DNA of 64,000 nucleotides from Hypholoma sublateritium FD-334 SS-4 (Eukaryota > Basidiomycota > Agaricomycetes > Agaricales > Strophariaceae), in assembly GCA_000827495.1 (NCBI GenBank), contig KN817668.1, forward strand, positions 2,829 to 66,828. The letters run 5' to 3'. Position numbers and translations under genes: made by a program. Positions within the stretch are counted from its first letter, which is position 1. Every line of letters starts with the position of its first letter. Shown piece after piece: positions 42,426 through 53,539 of the stretch. The notes under the pieces are model-generated. The model had not been told where the DNA came from, made no database searches, and saw nothing but the letters and a program-made list of their open reading frames with translations.

Positions 42426-44056
42426 ATGACTATCACTGTTATTGTCGACGATAGCGATCCTGCAATAGAATATAGTGGACCCTGGACGACACTGCAACCA
42501 TCAAGCCTTAATCTTAACGGCATAGCCCACAGCATAGGCAATACGTTACACGGTACCAATGACACCACTGTCCAGCTCGGTGCTGTTCCCAGTTTTCTTT
42601 ACAATTTCTCTGGTATCATCCAATTTTTTTTCAGAAAATAAATAGCTCTAAATTCAACAATCACCCAGGTTCCTCCGTCTCCGTCTTTCTTTTGGTGGTG
42701 CCAGACGTCGTGAACGGGTTATCTTTGCCGTATCCCTGGGATTGCATCGTCGACGGAAATGTGACTGTTCCACTTGCTTTGCAGCACATAGAAGAGCCCG
42801 CTACAATCAAGATATGCGATGCAAGCGACTTACAGGATGGACCACATCAATTAGATTTCTCATTTTCACGGGGGATTTCAGATAGTATAGGTTATCTTGA
42901 CTACATTGCATATACTCCCACAGCATCTACAACGCCGCGGATCTATGGTTACACTGAAATATCTTTCGATGATCCCATGATACGATACAGCTCGGTGCTA
43001 ACAGAAGGAACGTTCACGCCAGATAAAACTTTTGGGATAAGTATATTTGTGCCCAATACTACAGCTCAGCTCAACTTCACTGGTTTGTGTCACTGCAGGT
43101 TTTTCTCTTTTCCAGGCTGGTGTACTAACACAAAAGAAATAGGATCTTCATTGACATGGATAGGATTTTTGGGTCCCGGAAGTAATGCAACGGCTACATA
43201 CTCCATTGATGAACAACCCCCAATTGAATTTGAACTCCCAACCTCTGTACAGTTGACCGCACTAAATAACGCAACCCTATTGTTGGAACCTGGTCAAATC
43301 TACTTTGAAACACCCTCACTTGATCCTGAAGAACATCAATTTACAATTTGGTATAATGGAGGTCTCAGCACAGAACAAAATGTGCCGTTGTACATACAAA
43401 GTATCGTTATAGGTAATGGAACAGTCCCCGCTTCCATCACAAATGGAACGGTCTCTGCCTCCGGCACGACGGTGACAACAGCATCCACTGCACTTCCCTC
43501 GACTCCAACGACTCCCGTGACATCCCAAACAAAGTCATTTCTCGTTCGCACTCGCCCAATTATCGCAGGTACCCTTTCCGGCGTCGCCCTCATGTTCATT
43601 ATCATATCCGCATTCATCTGCCACCGAAGGAGGCGCCGCCATAAGCTACGACATCCACTTACTCTGGCCTCCCAGCCGTTTATTTCCCACCCGAATACAT
43701 TGCTTGCACGACTGCTAACTAGCCCAGGTGTGTCCGCACAGGAGATCAAAGGGCGACGCAGATTAATTCCACAAGCACGCGAGGCTAGCAGAATTCCACC
43801 CTCGAAGCTCACGGCGCACCACGAAAGCACAGAAGCGCCTGTTCCTCCCAGGCCCGAGCCCGAGCCGGCGTCGGTGTCGGCGCCTGAAGTTAATGATACT
43901 GTAGAAGCAAACGATGCAGACACTCCGGCGCCTGTTGGGCCAGTCGAAATAATCGGGATCCAGGAGGAAGACAGCGGGCTACGGATGGTGGAAAATGTGG
44001 GGGCGGAAGGCGAACGATTTATCCACGTGTTACCTCCCGTATATAGCGCAGTCTAG
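42426..44056 (+). CDS. Single-pass receptor-like membrane protein 1
   Basis: Three exons (42426-42612, 42669-43082, 43143-44056) encode 504 aa. The N-terminus ITVIVDDSDPAIEYSGPW starts the first of two jelly-roll-like repeats typical of a large mushroom family; the second includes YGYTEISFDD and SSLTWIGF. The ectodomain has several N-x-S/T sequons, and a Ser/Thr stalk precedes the membrane helix IIAGTLSGVALMFIIISAFI and HRRRRR. The tail contains EIKGRRRLIPQ, IPPSKL, EEDSGLRMVE and the end LPPVYSAV, a PPxY motif. There is no N-terminal signal peptide, so the helix may act as signal-anchor. Ligand and function are unknown. The second intron is also open in frame. It is more diverged than copies 2 and 3. 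Confidence 0.78.
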
Positions 44057-45515
44057 AGTCTAGACCAAGGAGTCAAATGCGTGACGAGTAGCCTCCCTTG
44101 GAATTGCCTCGCACTATTAGAGCAGGTGGGGGCCTAAATGGATGCGCGGGAGAGCGAATGAAGAGCGCGTCTGAGGGCGAACACATGGGCACTGCACGGG
44201 GAAAGGGAAGACGCAGCAAAATCGACCCCGCGAACCTCGCCCTCGCGGCACTGCTGGTAGATGGCGGGGTGTTCTCTTTAATATTGGAGCACCACTTCGA
44301 CCAACTCCGGAATTCACGGCGCAGAGATCGGGGTGCAGCCTCGTTCCGGGTATTCGCTGCTTTGAAAACAATGTAGCCAGCCTAAGAGCGAATATTGTAG
44401 CAGGATTCAGTTTGTATGCCAATCAGCAGAGTGCAGATGCATGAGGTATTTACAACAAAAAACGGGCCAAACCTCAAGCCTTCAATATGACACGCAAAGG
44501 ACGCGATGCAGGTGACGAGTATCGATATGGATGGGTTGCGAGTGCACTGCTTACACTCTGGAATAGCGAGATATCTGTTATTGGCTGATGACGAGAGTTT
44601 ACGTCAGTTTCGGAATTCAAAGTCGTCAGACGGAGCCAACGAGCGCGCTTTCCTGAAACGTATGAGCTTCGAGGGAATCGTACATGTGAGACCGGGCCGA
44701 AGAGTTTAGATGACGATAACCAGGACGGAAGAGCGGGTGCAAGTGGCGAGGGGCTGACTGGACGGCGAGGATAAGCCACGCAAATACAAGACGAGGATGA
44801 GAAAAGGGGAAAGGAGCGGGGAGGAGGGCAAGGACAAGCCACAGGCCAAGAACGAGGAGCAGGACGAGGCGTGAGATGATGCAGAGAACTAGACGCAAAG
44901 CGCACGAGCGATTCGGACTAGGCGCGATATTGGGCGGAGGACGAGGTGCAAGGACGAACTTCGAAGACGAGACAAGGTGCGAAAGTGGGCAATAACGGGG
45001 GCACGCACGGTTCCAGGTTCAGCGCGACGGCTAACGGTGGCCCAAGCTGCCAACGTAGAGATTGTCGACGCGGTGGGAGGTTGGGTGTGCGCGGAATCGC
45101 CGCGGATCCACTAGTCTCCTTCACAGACCAAATAAACAGATGACAGTCGATCTGTTATTATAGGATCCACATCCAGCGCGCTGGATGGTTCAGGAAATTT
45201 TGATGCTGCGGTCTTTTCCGAACATTGGGTCGCCGACAGCTTAGTCACTATGCGTGGTACGCACACGCTACTTACACTTAAGCGCTACTTATGACCTGGC
45301 TCCTACTTCTGCGCGCGACTAACGCAAAAAGTGGACTGCATTGGATCGGGCCCGCATTCACACCGACGCGATGGGGGTGTTATTCATTTTTAGCTCCGGT
45401 GTGAATTTATTAATTTATTCAGATTGAAATTCAAGAATAGCTTGCCAGGCGCGGTCCGCGTGGAAGGGCGCGGAACGTCTGATTCTAATTGTCAGATACT
45501 TAGGTACAACTTCTT
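44057..45515. repeat. Duplicated spacer segment, left copy (44330-45110)
   Basis: This stretch is homologous to 48260-49080. Shared pieces include GCGATGCAGGTGACGA, TTACACTCTGGAATAG, TCTGTTATTGG and GGCGCGATATTGGGCGGAGG, in the same order. It follows receptor-like gene 1 as the right copy follows gene 2, so it belongs to the duplicated unit. Parts look like a decayed minus-strand gene, but I cannot name it. No intact gene is seen. Confidence 0.6.
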
Positions 45516-45940
45516 GAGTATTGATACAATCACGCTCTCACGACGGTGGCAGATTGTGATCCAGGCGTTGTAACTGCCAGATGCGAGCAAGATGCGAGGA
45601 GTCGCCGAGGACAAACTTGCACTGGCCTGCTTTGGTTATAGGCGCCGCAAATAAAAAACGCGATTCGGTTGAAGTGTAAGTAGTCTGAGCTCAAATAGAA
45701 ATCAATAATGATTGTAATTGTAAATACTCGCCCATCCAAGGACCACCCTTACAGGGCAACACAGTAGGAGATGCTTTGAACTTTAGTTGATCTCAACACT
45801 TTCAAATCAAACCTATTTCATCTGATTTGAACTAACCATATGAAGATTCCTGTAACTATATACATATATCCTTTTACTTCAACGGCTTACAGCTTTGCTT
45901 TCCATTCCCAACAGTTCGCCATCTTCCCTTCCACATAAAA
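45516..45940 (+). promoter_or_regulatory. Promoter region of receptor-like gene 2
   Basis: It matches 49275-49756 upstream of gene 3, beginning with AGTATTGATACAATCACG and including GGTGGCAGATTG and GATCCAG. The two genes therefore share a duplicated promoter. Exact elements are not resolved. Confidence 0.45.
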
Positions 45941-47530
45941 ATGACTATCACTGTCATCGTCGACGACAATGACCCTGCGATAGTGTACGGTGGAGCCTGG
46001 ACCGCACTGCACCCTTCGGCCCTCGGTATCAGTGGTATAAATCAAACCATAGGAAACACACTACACAACACTTCTATTGGAGAGACTGGCCAGGAATCAT
46101 TTTTCTCTTATAATTTCACGGGTACGTTTTTCGAACACACCTTCCGAGAGTTATACGCATGTTTCAGAGTAGGAAATATGATCTCTGTCTCAGCCATGAT
46201 GATGGCACCTTCGGAACTATTGGGAGGACTGCCGTACGCCTGGAAATGTACCGTTGACCAGCAACCTACCAATCCAATTCTATTATCAGCAGTGGACATG
46301 CCCGCTACGATCAAGCTTTGCCAAGCAACAGACTTGCCGGATGGACCACATCTATTTAATTTCTCATTCGTCATTCCAGAGGGGTCTGATATTAGAGGTT
46401 CAGTGTTTTTTGATTATATTGAATACCATCCTTCTGCATCAGGAACACCTCGGACGTATGGATTCACCGCAGTTTCCTTCGACGATCCAAGCCTGTCCTA
46501 TTTCGGCAGTGGACCTCTAGAAGGCTGGAATATTGAAAGCACAGACGATAATACCAGTGGGTTTTTGGCATCTGTGTTGAACCCGAACTCTACTGCGAGT
46601 GTTACACTTGAATTCAATGGTTTGTGTCGATCAAAATATAACCTTAATGACGGACGTATTAACAACACGGCTCGAGCAGGTACTTCCTTAACTTGGATAG
46701 GCTTCGCCGACCCTGGGTTCAGTGTTTCTAGTACCTACTCCATTGACAGTCAGCCCGAAATTCAATTCAATATTCCGCCTCTCGATAACGCGTTTTTGCT
46801 ACCTGGTCGAGTCTTGTTCGAAACATCTCCCCTCAATAGCAACGTAACACATACAATAACGGCTCAATACGCTGCTTCTACTCTATTACACCAACTATCA
46901 GTCCAGAGCATCGTCATTGGAAATGGAATAGTTCCTGCGAATTTAAGTGTGGCCGCGACGACCACAACTTCGTCGAGACAGGAAACTGGCACTTCACATG
47001 TACAACCTAATACATCGTCAACAAGGCCCGCGCACCACCCACCTGTCCCTGTCATTGTAGGCATTGTTGCGGGTGTCTCTGTCGTAGCTTTCATTGTTGT
47101 ATCGGCAATCATCTGGAAAAGACACCGTCAACGCCGAGTCCAGCATCCACCTTTTGTCCAGCCATTCAGCTCGCAGCCAGCATCATTCATCGCACGACTG
47201 CTGACGTACCCAAGCGCGGCCGCGTTCGACATCAAAGGTCGCCGCAGATTGCTCCCTCCAATCGAAGAGCCCGCGCACCCTGGAATTATTCCTCCGTCAA
47301 AGCTCGCGACGCGCCGCGTCAGCGCAGCTGCGGCTGATACTACCGACCCGACGCCAGTGCCTACCCAAGGGGCCGATGGCGATAACGAAGCGAACAACGC
47401 AGACAGTCCACCTGTCAGGCGGGCCAGGATGAGGCAGGAGGAGGATAGTGGACTACGGATGGTGGAGCAGCTGGAAGCAGACGAGGAGAGCAGTGTCGTC
47501 GTTATGCCTCCTGCGTACACTGCCGAATAG
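45941..47530 (+). CDS. Single-pass receptor-like membrane protein 2
   Basis: Modelled with three exons (45941-46121, 46173-46619, 46680-47530) as 492 aa. The two introns (51 and 60 nt) are multiples of three without stops, so the unspliced frame is open for 529 aa. Splicing is preferred because copies 1 and 3 have introns at the same sites. Repeat 1 begins ITVIVDDNDPAIVYGGAW; repeat 2 has YGFTAVSFDD and TSLTWIGFADPG. The stalk is followed by the helix VIVGIVAGVSVVAFIVVSAI and KRHRQRR. The tail has FDIKGRRRLLPPIEEPAHPG, EEDSGLRMVE and the C-terminal MPPAYTAE (PPxY). Many N-glycosylation sequons lie before the helix, but there is no signal peptide. Role unknown. Confidence 0.8.
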   Translation: MTITVIVDDNDPAIVYGGAWTALHPSALGISGINQTIGNTLHNTSIGETGQESFFSYNFTGTFFEHTFRELYACFRVGNMISVSAMMMAPSELLGGLPYAWKCTVDQQPTNPILLSAVDMPATIKLCQATDLPDGPHLFNFSFVIPEGSDIRGSVFFDYIEYHPSASGTPRTYGFTAVSFDDPSLSYFGSGPLEGWNIESTDDNTSGFLASVLNPNSTASVTLEFNGLCRSKYNLNDGRINNTARAGTSLTWIGFADPGFSVSSTYSIDSQPEIQFNIPPLDNAFLLPGRVLFETSPLNSNVTHTITAQYAASTLLHQLSVQSIVIGNGIVPANLSVAATTTTSSRQETGTSHVQPNTSSTRPAHHPPVPVIVGIVAGVSVVAFIVVSAIIWKRHRQRRVQHPPFVQPFSSQPASFIARLLTYPSAAAFDIKGRRRLLPPIEEPAHPGIIPPSKLATRRVSAAAADTTDPTPVPTQGADGDNEANNADSPPVRRARMRQEEDSGLRMVEQLEADEESSVVVMPPAYTAE

Positions 47531-49274
47531 TTCCGGTCTGTTCAAGTCGAGTCGCGCTGAGGCACGCGGCTGTTTACAATACTCCGGCTGTCATAACGCG
47601 TCTATATGCCTATACTTCTACCTACAAAATCATTCAAGATCATCGGAGGTGATGAATTTTTGACTGCCTGCTGTAAATGACTTTGTTATGCATCATATTC
47701 ATTCTTATAAAGTCTGTCTTACCGATATATGTGAGATCCTGACTCCTGAGGGGTCAAAAGTTTGGACAGTGCTTCATTCCAAGTTAGAGCCCGAGACGAA
47801 GATATATTGCACCAAGCGCATTCACTGCGTATGTGACGCAGTACATAAAAGTGGCATCTGACATGGAAGATAATCTGAGGTCGGGGCGTGGGCAGTTCCA
47901 GATTCAGCATCAGCAATGTCAGGGAATGCTACAGGGGCTACCCAGCACTATGCAGATGGGGACCCATGCTATGACACTATGGGACACTATGCGGGCGCTA
48001 TACAGCACTGCATAGCTTCCCACAGTGCCATAGCATGGGTCCCAAAATCAGGCATTGCTGATGAGAGCGGTGGGTGGTGGCATGTGCCGACGTAGAAATA
48101 TACCGACACGGTTGAGCTGATACAGCGAAACCGCGCACGGGTGTAGAGTAGATCCAACACGTCCACGTATCAGAAGTGCACGCAAGAAGACCAGGTTTAT
48201 TCGAGTGCGAACTTGCGAAAAGGGAAGATAATCCAGCTATTTTTGCCTCGGGCCTTCGTGCGGTCGATGCCAAACTGCTTTGAAAATGTCGTCTCCAGCC
48301 TAAGCGCAAAGATTGCAGCAGAATCCAAATTTAATGTCAATCAGCTTGAGCACAGATACATGAGACACTTACGAAAAAACAGTAGGCCAGACCTCGCACC
48401 TTCAAGATAAAATACATAACAAACGCGATGCAGGTGACGAATATTGACTGAGCAAATGGGTAACGAGTGCGCCGCTTACACTCTGGAATAGAAAGACACT
48501 GGATAAAAGTTCTGTTATTGGTTGATTGTGTCAGAACTCAGCAGCCACGGGTTCCGGAGAATTCAAATTCGCCAGACGGCGCAAACGAGTGCGCTTCCCT
48601 GAAACATATGAGCTTCGAGACAATCATACGAGTGGGAAGAACCAGGACAGAAGAACGGGGCTCAAGTACCGAAGGGAAAGCTTGACAGAAGGGATAAGTC
48701 ACGCAAAGACAGGACGAGGATGAGGAAAAGGCAAAGGAGCGGGGACGAAGGAAAGAACAAGCCACAGAACGAGAACGAGGAACAGGAGGAGCCCACGAGG
48801 CGTGAGACGATGCGGAGGACTAAACGCGAGGCGTACGAAGCCCAGAGTACTGGGCACAATTTGGACTAGGCGCGATATTGGGCGGAGGAGGACCGGAGGT
48901 GCAAGGACGAACTTCGAAGACCGGCGCAAGAGGACAAGGCGCGAAAGCGAGCAGGAATGGGGTCACGCGTGGGTCCTGATCAGCGCGATGGGTAACGGTG
49001 GCCCCAACATAGAGATTGTCGATGCAGTCACGGTGATTATCGACGCGCGGGTTGTGCGCGGGAGGGCTGTGGCAGTCACCAGTGTGCGCGCGCTGGGTTG
49101 AAACCCATTTGGATAGGGCCGGTGATTGCCGCATCATGCACCGAGATGCCTGCCGCAGTGCGTACTTCGCCACTCCCTCTCCTTGCCAGCCGCCAGCTGC
49201 ACTGATCCGAGGTATTTCGAACAAAGATTCCCATTTTCGATAACTACAGAACAACTTCAACGAGGTAGTGCCAA
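47531..49274. repeat. Duplicated spacer segment, right copy (48260-49080)
   Basis: Homologous to 44330-45110 after receptor-like gene 1, with point changes and small indels. The left part (47531-48250) contains a hairpin at 47958-48043 that is not obviously present in the left copy. No intact gene is seen on either strand. Confidence 0.6.
47958..48043. repeat. Fold-back inverted repeat
   Basis: Arms 47959-47983 and 48019-48043 share GGGACCCATGCTATG, then ACACTATGGG on the left and GCACTGTGGG on the right in inverted orientation, around a 35-nt loop that itself holds CACTATGC/GCATAG pieces. It may be a small MITE or a structured RNA; no coding potential. Confidence 0.6.
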
Positions 49275-49756
49275 CTTCTTTAGTATTGATACAATCACGT
49301 CCTCACTGGGCGGCGATGGTGGCAGATTGCGATCCAGATGTTGTAACTGGCAGATGAAGTCGCCGAGGACAAACTTTTCTCTCCCAGGCATGCACTGGCC
49401 TGCATTGGATATAGGTGCCGCAAATGAAAATGACCTACTACGCGATTCAATTAAAATTTAGTTTGAGCTCAAACGGAAAAACGTTATGACTGTCATTGTA
49501 AATACTCGTGTACTCAAGAGTCAAGACCCTTACAGGGAGACAGATCTTACCACCAACACTTGTCCGCGAGGCATAGTATGAGATGCTTTGAACTTTGGTT
49601 GCCTTCAACGCTTTCAGATCTATCTGATCTGATTTTAACTAACTCCAGACTTCCTGTAACGATATATATTGTCTACGGTTTTAACCAAGTTTTAACGGCT
49701 CACATATTTGCTTGTCATCCTCAACATATCGGCGCCATCTTCCCTTCCATATAAAC
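49275..49756 (+). promoter_or_regulatory. Promoter region of receptor-like gene 3
   Basis: A duplicate of the region upstream of gene 2 (45516-45940), including AGTATTGATACAATCACG near its start and the CTTCCCTTCCA leader directly before the ATG. Confidence 0.45.
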
Positions 49757-51398
49757 ATGACTGTCACTGTGATTGTCGACGACAACGACCCTGCGATAGT
49801 GTACGGTGGAGCATGGACCGCACTGCACCCTTCAGCTCTCGGTATCAAGGGTATTAACCAAACCGTAGGAAACACACTACACAACACATCTATTGGAGAT
49901 ACTACTAGCCAGGAATCATTTTTCTCTTTCAATTTCAATGGTAAAATTTCACCCTCATTATCCGGGTATGCCCTTATTGAAGCATGACAGGAACTATGGT
50001 CTCTGTTTTTGCCATGGTGATGTCAACCAATGGCATGGAACATACTGGAGCGCCGTATCCCTGGCAATGTGTCATTGATCAGCAACCTACACAGCCAATT
50101 TTAATAACAGGGGTAGACATCCCTACTACAATTCAACTATGTCAAGCAGCGGAGTTGCAGGATGGATCACATCTACTCAATTTCACATTCACTATTCCAA
50201 CGGGGTCTGGGAATATCAGTTCAGTGTTTTTTGACTACATTGAATACCTTCCTTCTGCATCTGCGACACCTCGGATGTTTGAGTTCACTGCAATTTCCTC
50301 TGATGATCCTGACTATGTGGGTTTTGGAGAAGCAGGCCTCGAAGGCCCCGAAGGCCCGGTCATTGGGTTCTTGAACTGGGGCTGGTCTACAATCCCAAGC
50401 TTAAACGACGGTACCACGGGGCTCTCGATATCTGAGCTACAGCCAAACAATAGTGCTAGTATTGTCGTGGATTTCACTGGTTTGTTGCACTCTATTTTTT
50501 ATTATTGAAGAACATAATAACGACACAACCCGACTCATCAGGTACCTCCCTAACTTGGGTAGGCTTTACATACCCTGGATATAGTGTGTCTGGTACATAC
50601 TCCATCGACAGTCAGGCCCAATCTCAAATCCGAATCCGAATCCCCCCAGCCAATAACCAATTTTTGCAACCTGGCCGAGTTTATTTTCAAACACCTCTCC
50701 TCGATATAGGCGACCATAAAGTATCGTCTGAATACACTAGTTCCACTGTGTCACACCAGATGTCTATCCAGAAATTTATCATTGGAAATGGAACAGTTCC
50801 CGCAGATTTAAGCGTAGCCACGACGGCCACAACTCCATCGATTCCGCCTTCCGGTACTTCGTCTATGCAGACGACTGCACCATCAACGAGGCCCGCTCTC
50901 CACCGACCTGTCCCTGTCATTGTAGGCGTTATCGCGGGTGTCTCTGTTGTAGCCTTCATCATTGTATCAGCAATCGTCTGGAAAAGATACCGTCTACGCC
51001 GAGCCCAGCATCCACCTTTCGTCCAGCCATTCAGCTCGCAGCCAGCATCATTCATTGCGCGACTGCTGACGTACCCAAGCATGACCACGCTAGACATCAA
51101 AGGGCGTCGCAGACTGTTCCGTCCAATTGAAGAGCCCGCACATCCTGGAATTATTCCCCCGTCGAAGCTAGCGGCGCGGCGGGTCAGCACAGCTCTGGCC
51201 GATTCTCCCCACCCTACGCCAGAGCCTACCCCTGTGGCCGACGTTGATAACGAAGGGGAAAACGTAGAAAATCAGCCTTCCAGGCGGGCCAGGACAAGGG
51301 GAATCCAGGAGGAAGATAGCGGCCTGCGAATGGAGCAGCTGGAAGCAGATGGGGAGAGCAGTATCGTCGTTATGCCTCCTGCTTACACTGCTGACTAG
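49757..51398 (+). CDS. Single-pass receptor-like membrane protein 3
   Basis: Three exons (49757-49940, 49991-50479, 50542-51398) encode 509 aa. It is the closest relative of protein 2: VTVIVDDNDPAIVYGGAW, TSLTWVGFTYPG, the helix VIVGVIAGVSVVAFIIVSAI, KRYRLRR, LDIKGRRRLFRPIEEPAHPG, EEDSGLRMEQ and the terminal MPPAYTAD with its PPxY. Here the second intron contains a stop, so splicing is obligatory, which confirms the intron positions for the array. There is no signal peptide; sequons are present before the helix. The cytoplasmic half is nearly identical to protein 2 while the ectodomain has diverged more. Confidence 0.82.
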
Positions 51399-52913
51399 CT
51401 ATAATCTGTTCAAGACCAGTTGCGCCGACGCGCATTGTGTTTTACATATTCCGGGCGTATGAAGCACCAATGATAACATTTGTATGAGCCCCATATTGAC
51501 TTACAGGAGACGGAGAGGTGATCCAGGTGCCTGATGCGAATTCTTTTATTATACTTTATAATTATTATAATTATAAAATTTGGCGCACCAAGATGTGGGA
51601 TATTAAAGAGGCCAACACAGAAAAAGAGCTCTGGTTTTTTTCGAGGGAATGGGGACTTCATGGGGATGACTCTGCACGCTCCCACGCAAATGAGGGTAAT
51701 GTTAACATATCGGCCTCAAACAGCTTCAAACGCGTGAAATATCGCGAGGAAGATGTGTATAAGATGCGACACAAGGGATGGCGGTGTGGGGGAGTTCGGC
51801 GTGTCGATTTGGAAGAAGGGGATCCGCAATAGGGCCTATGAAGTAGGCCAGAGGCTGAAATATTGTTCCTAATGAGCAAGTTTGGCGTACTAGTAGGAGA
51901 GGCGAGTTTCCCCTCGGAAACGGGAAATGCTTCTCACTGAAGTTGAAGACAGTCGCAAGCTACATTCTGGCAGTGGAAGCAGTATAGGAGAACATCATCA
52001 AGTCGAGAGACACGCGCACGAGCTGTGTTGTATAAAGATGCCCTTTTTAGCCGAAGAAAGGAGACCGCATGGTTGGTGTCTCACTGCTTCGCAGGGGATA
52101 CTGTAATTGAACGTGCGCGTGAGCGTCGAGAGCGGGGTTGTTCCAATGCACTTAGAGGTAGTAGGTTGATACGGTTGACGTTGGGTAGTTGACGTGGACG
52201 AACGCGGCGTAGTAATACAGAGCGGGCCGGGCCATCTCACAGAGATTCGCAATTCATTTTCAACCTCCGATCCGCGATTCTTCCTGCCTCTCGCGCCCAC
52301 CTCGCGCCCAACTTGCGCCGAAGTGATCGCCTCCAACGCAGCTTTCAATACATCCATTAGCTTGTTTTGACGGGTGGGCAGACGAGCGCCTTTGCGGCTA
52401 CCGTTGTGTCGGCACTTGGACATACATGCTACCTGGACCGTCTGGAAGGTGGCCCCATTTAATTGCTGACTCGGAGGCCTGCTGTCAATAGCTCGCTAAC
52501 ACACTCTTTTACGCTTATGATTACCTGGTCCGACCACCGTTACTTAGCACTGACGCACTGAAATCTGGTATCTCACACGAACACAGCTCCTCAAAAAGAA
52601 ATGCGCACAGACATGCGTTTCGGGTTTTAGATGTAACAGAAACGGCCGTTATCTCAGGTGTGTGCAACGAGGCTGTTCTTATTTCAAATAACGTGCCACT
52701 TTCTCAGCGCTGAACTGAATATTAGTGATGTTGCCTGATGCCACAGAGACGCAGTGCTTTTAGAACTAATACTGAGTCATCAGATTTTGAAGCCCATTAC
52801 ATCTGACAAATTACTGACAATATTTATACCCTACCTTTGTCGCTTGTAACGACCTCTTAAATCATTGTCATCCCTTTCCCAACATATATCATCCTCCGAG
52901 CTCATCTGGAAAG
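51399..52913. other. Spacer between receptor-like genes 3 and 4
   Basis: No convincing gene. A minus-strand frame at 51998-52423 (141 codons, MSKCRHNGSRKGARLPTRQN at its start) is the longest but has no recognised domain. AT-rich runs lie at 51540-51580, and a TATTTATA box at about 52820 precedes gene 4. Confidence 0.45.
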
Positions 52914-53483
52914 ATGGACATCACTGTGATCGTCGACGACAATGATCTAAATATCCATCGTTCTGCACCTTCGATAGCACCGCACATACTCCCCGCTTTA
53001 TATCCAAGCCCGCAACCAACTTCATCATCTGAAGGCCAAACAATGCACCGCTTGCCTGCACCCGTCCCTATTATTGCAGGCTTACATACGGGCGGCTTCG
53101 CCGTGGTTTTTATTATCGCATGGGCCGCGGCAACTTTATGGAGAAGACGACGTTGGAGACAAACACAACTTCTGGGTACCGTCCACCCATTCAGCTCCGA
53201 TCCAACGAGGTTATTTGGGCAGTTGTCAAGCTTCCAGGAAGTGACGATGATTGATACGAAAGGGCGTCGCCGATTGCTGCCGCCAGTCGAGGGGCCTGCT
53301 CATGGGATGATTCCGCCGTCGAAGTTGACGCTATACCGGCATCCAGCGCTCAACTCACTAACCAGGACGGTCAGGACGGTCAGGACGATGGGCACGCGGG
53401 AGGAGGATAGCAGGCTACAGATGATGGGAGAACCTCAGATGAATGTTATTAGGGTGCTGCCCCCAGCGTATACTGTTGTCTAA
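52914..53483 (+). CDS. Truncated receptor-like protein 4 without ectodomains
   Basis: A single exon of 189 aa. It begins with the family start DITVIVDDND but jumps after 14 residues to a short Ser/Pro stalk, then the membrane helix IIAGLHTGGFAVVFIIAWAA and RRRRWR. The tail keeps IDTKGRRRLLPPVEGPAHG, IPPSKL, EEDSRLQMM and the end LPPAYTVV (PPxY). Both ectodomain repeats and both introns are absent, so it is a deletion derivative of an array member. The frame, helix and tail are intact, so it may still be expressed as a signalling-tail-only protein, or be an early pseudogene. Confidence 0.65.
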   Translation: MDITVIVDDNDLNIHRSAPSIAPHILPALYPSPQPTSSSEGQTMHRLPAPVPIIAGLHTGGFAVVFIIAWAAATLWRRRRWRQTQLLGTVHPFSSDPTRLFGQLSSFQEVTMIDTKGRRRLLPPVEGPAHGMIPPSKLTLYRHPALNSLTRTVRTVRTMGTREEDSRLQMMGEPQMNVIRVLPPAYTVV

Positions 53484-53539
53484 TAAAATTACCCGCTATA
53501 TGACTCGGACCATTGCTGTCCTTTGAGCGCAGTGGTACC
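53484..53539. other. 3' end of receptor-like gene 4
   Basis: Short spacer with nothing further seen. Confidence 0.4.

Noticed and set aside
43336..43923. Antisense frames opposite receptor-like genes (also 46864-47112 and 50687-51190)
   Set aside because: They recur at the same place in paralogues only because the sense strand is conserved; no domain is seen.
44474..44905. Possible minus-strand gene in the duplicated spacer
   Set aside because: Both duplicate copies have stops at different places in the comparable frames, so no intact gene is supported.
51998..52423. 141-codon minus-strand frame
   Set aside because: It has an ATG and moderate length but no domain, paralogue or splice context; kept only as a note in the spacer entry.
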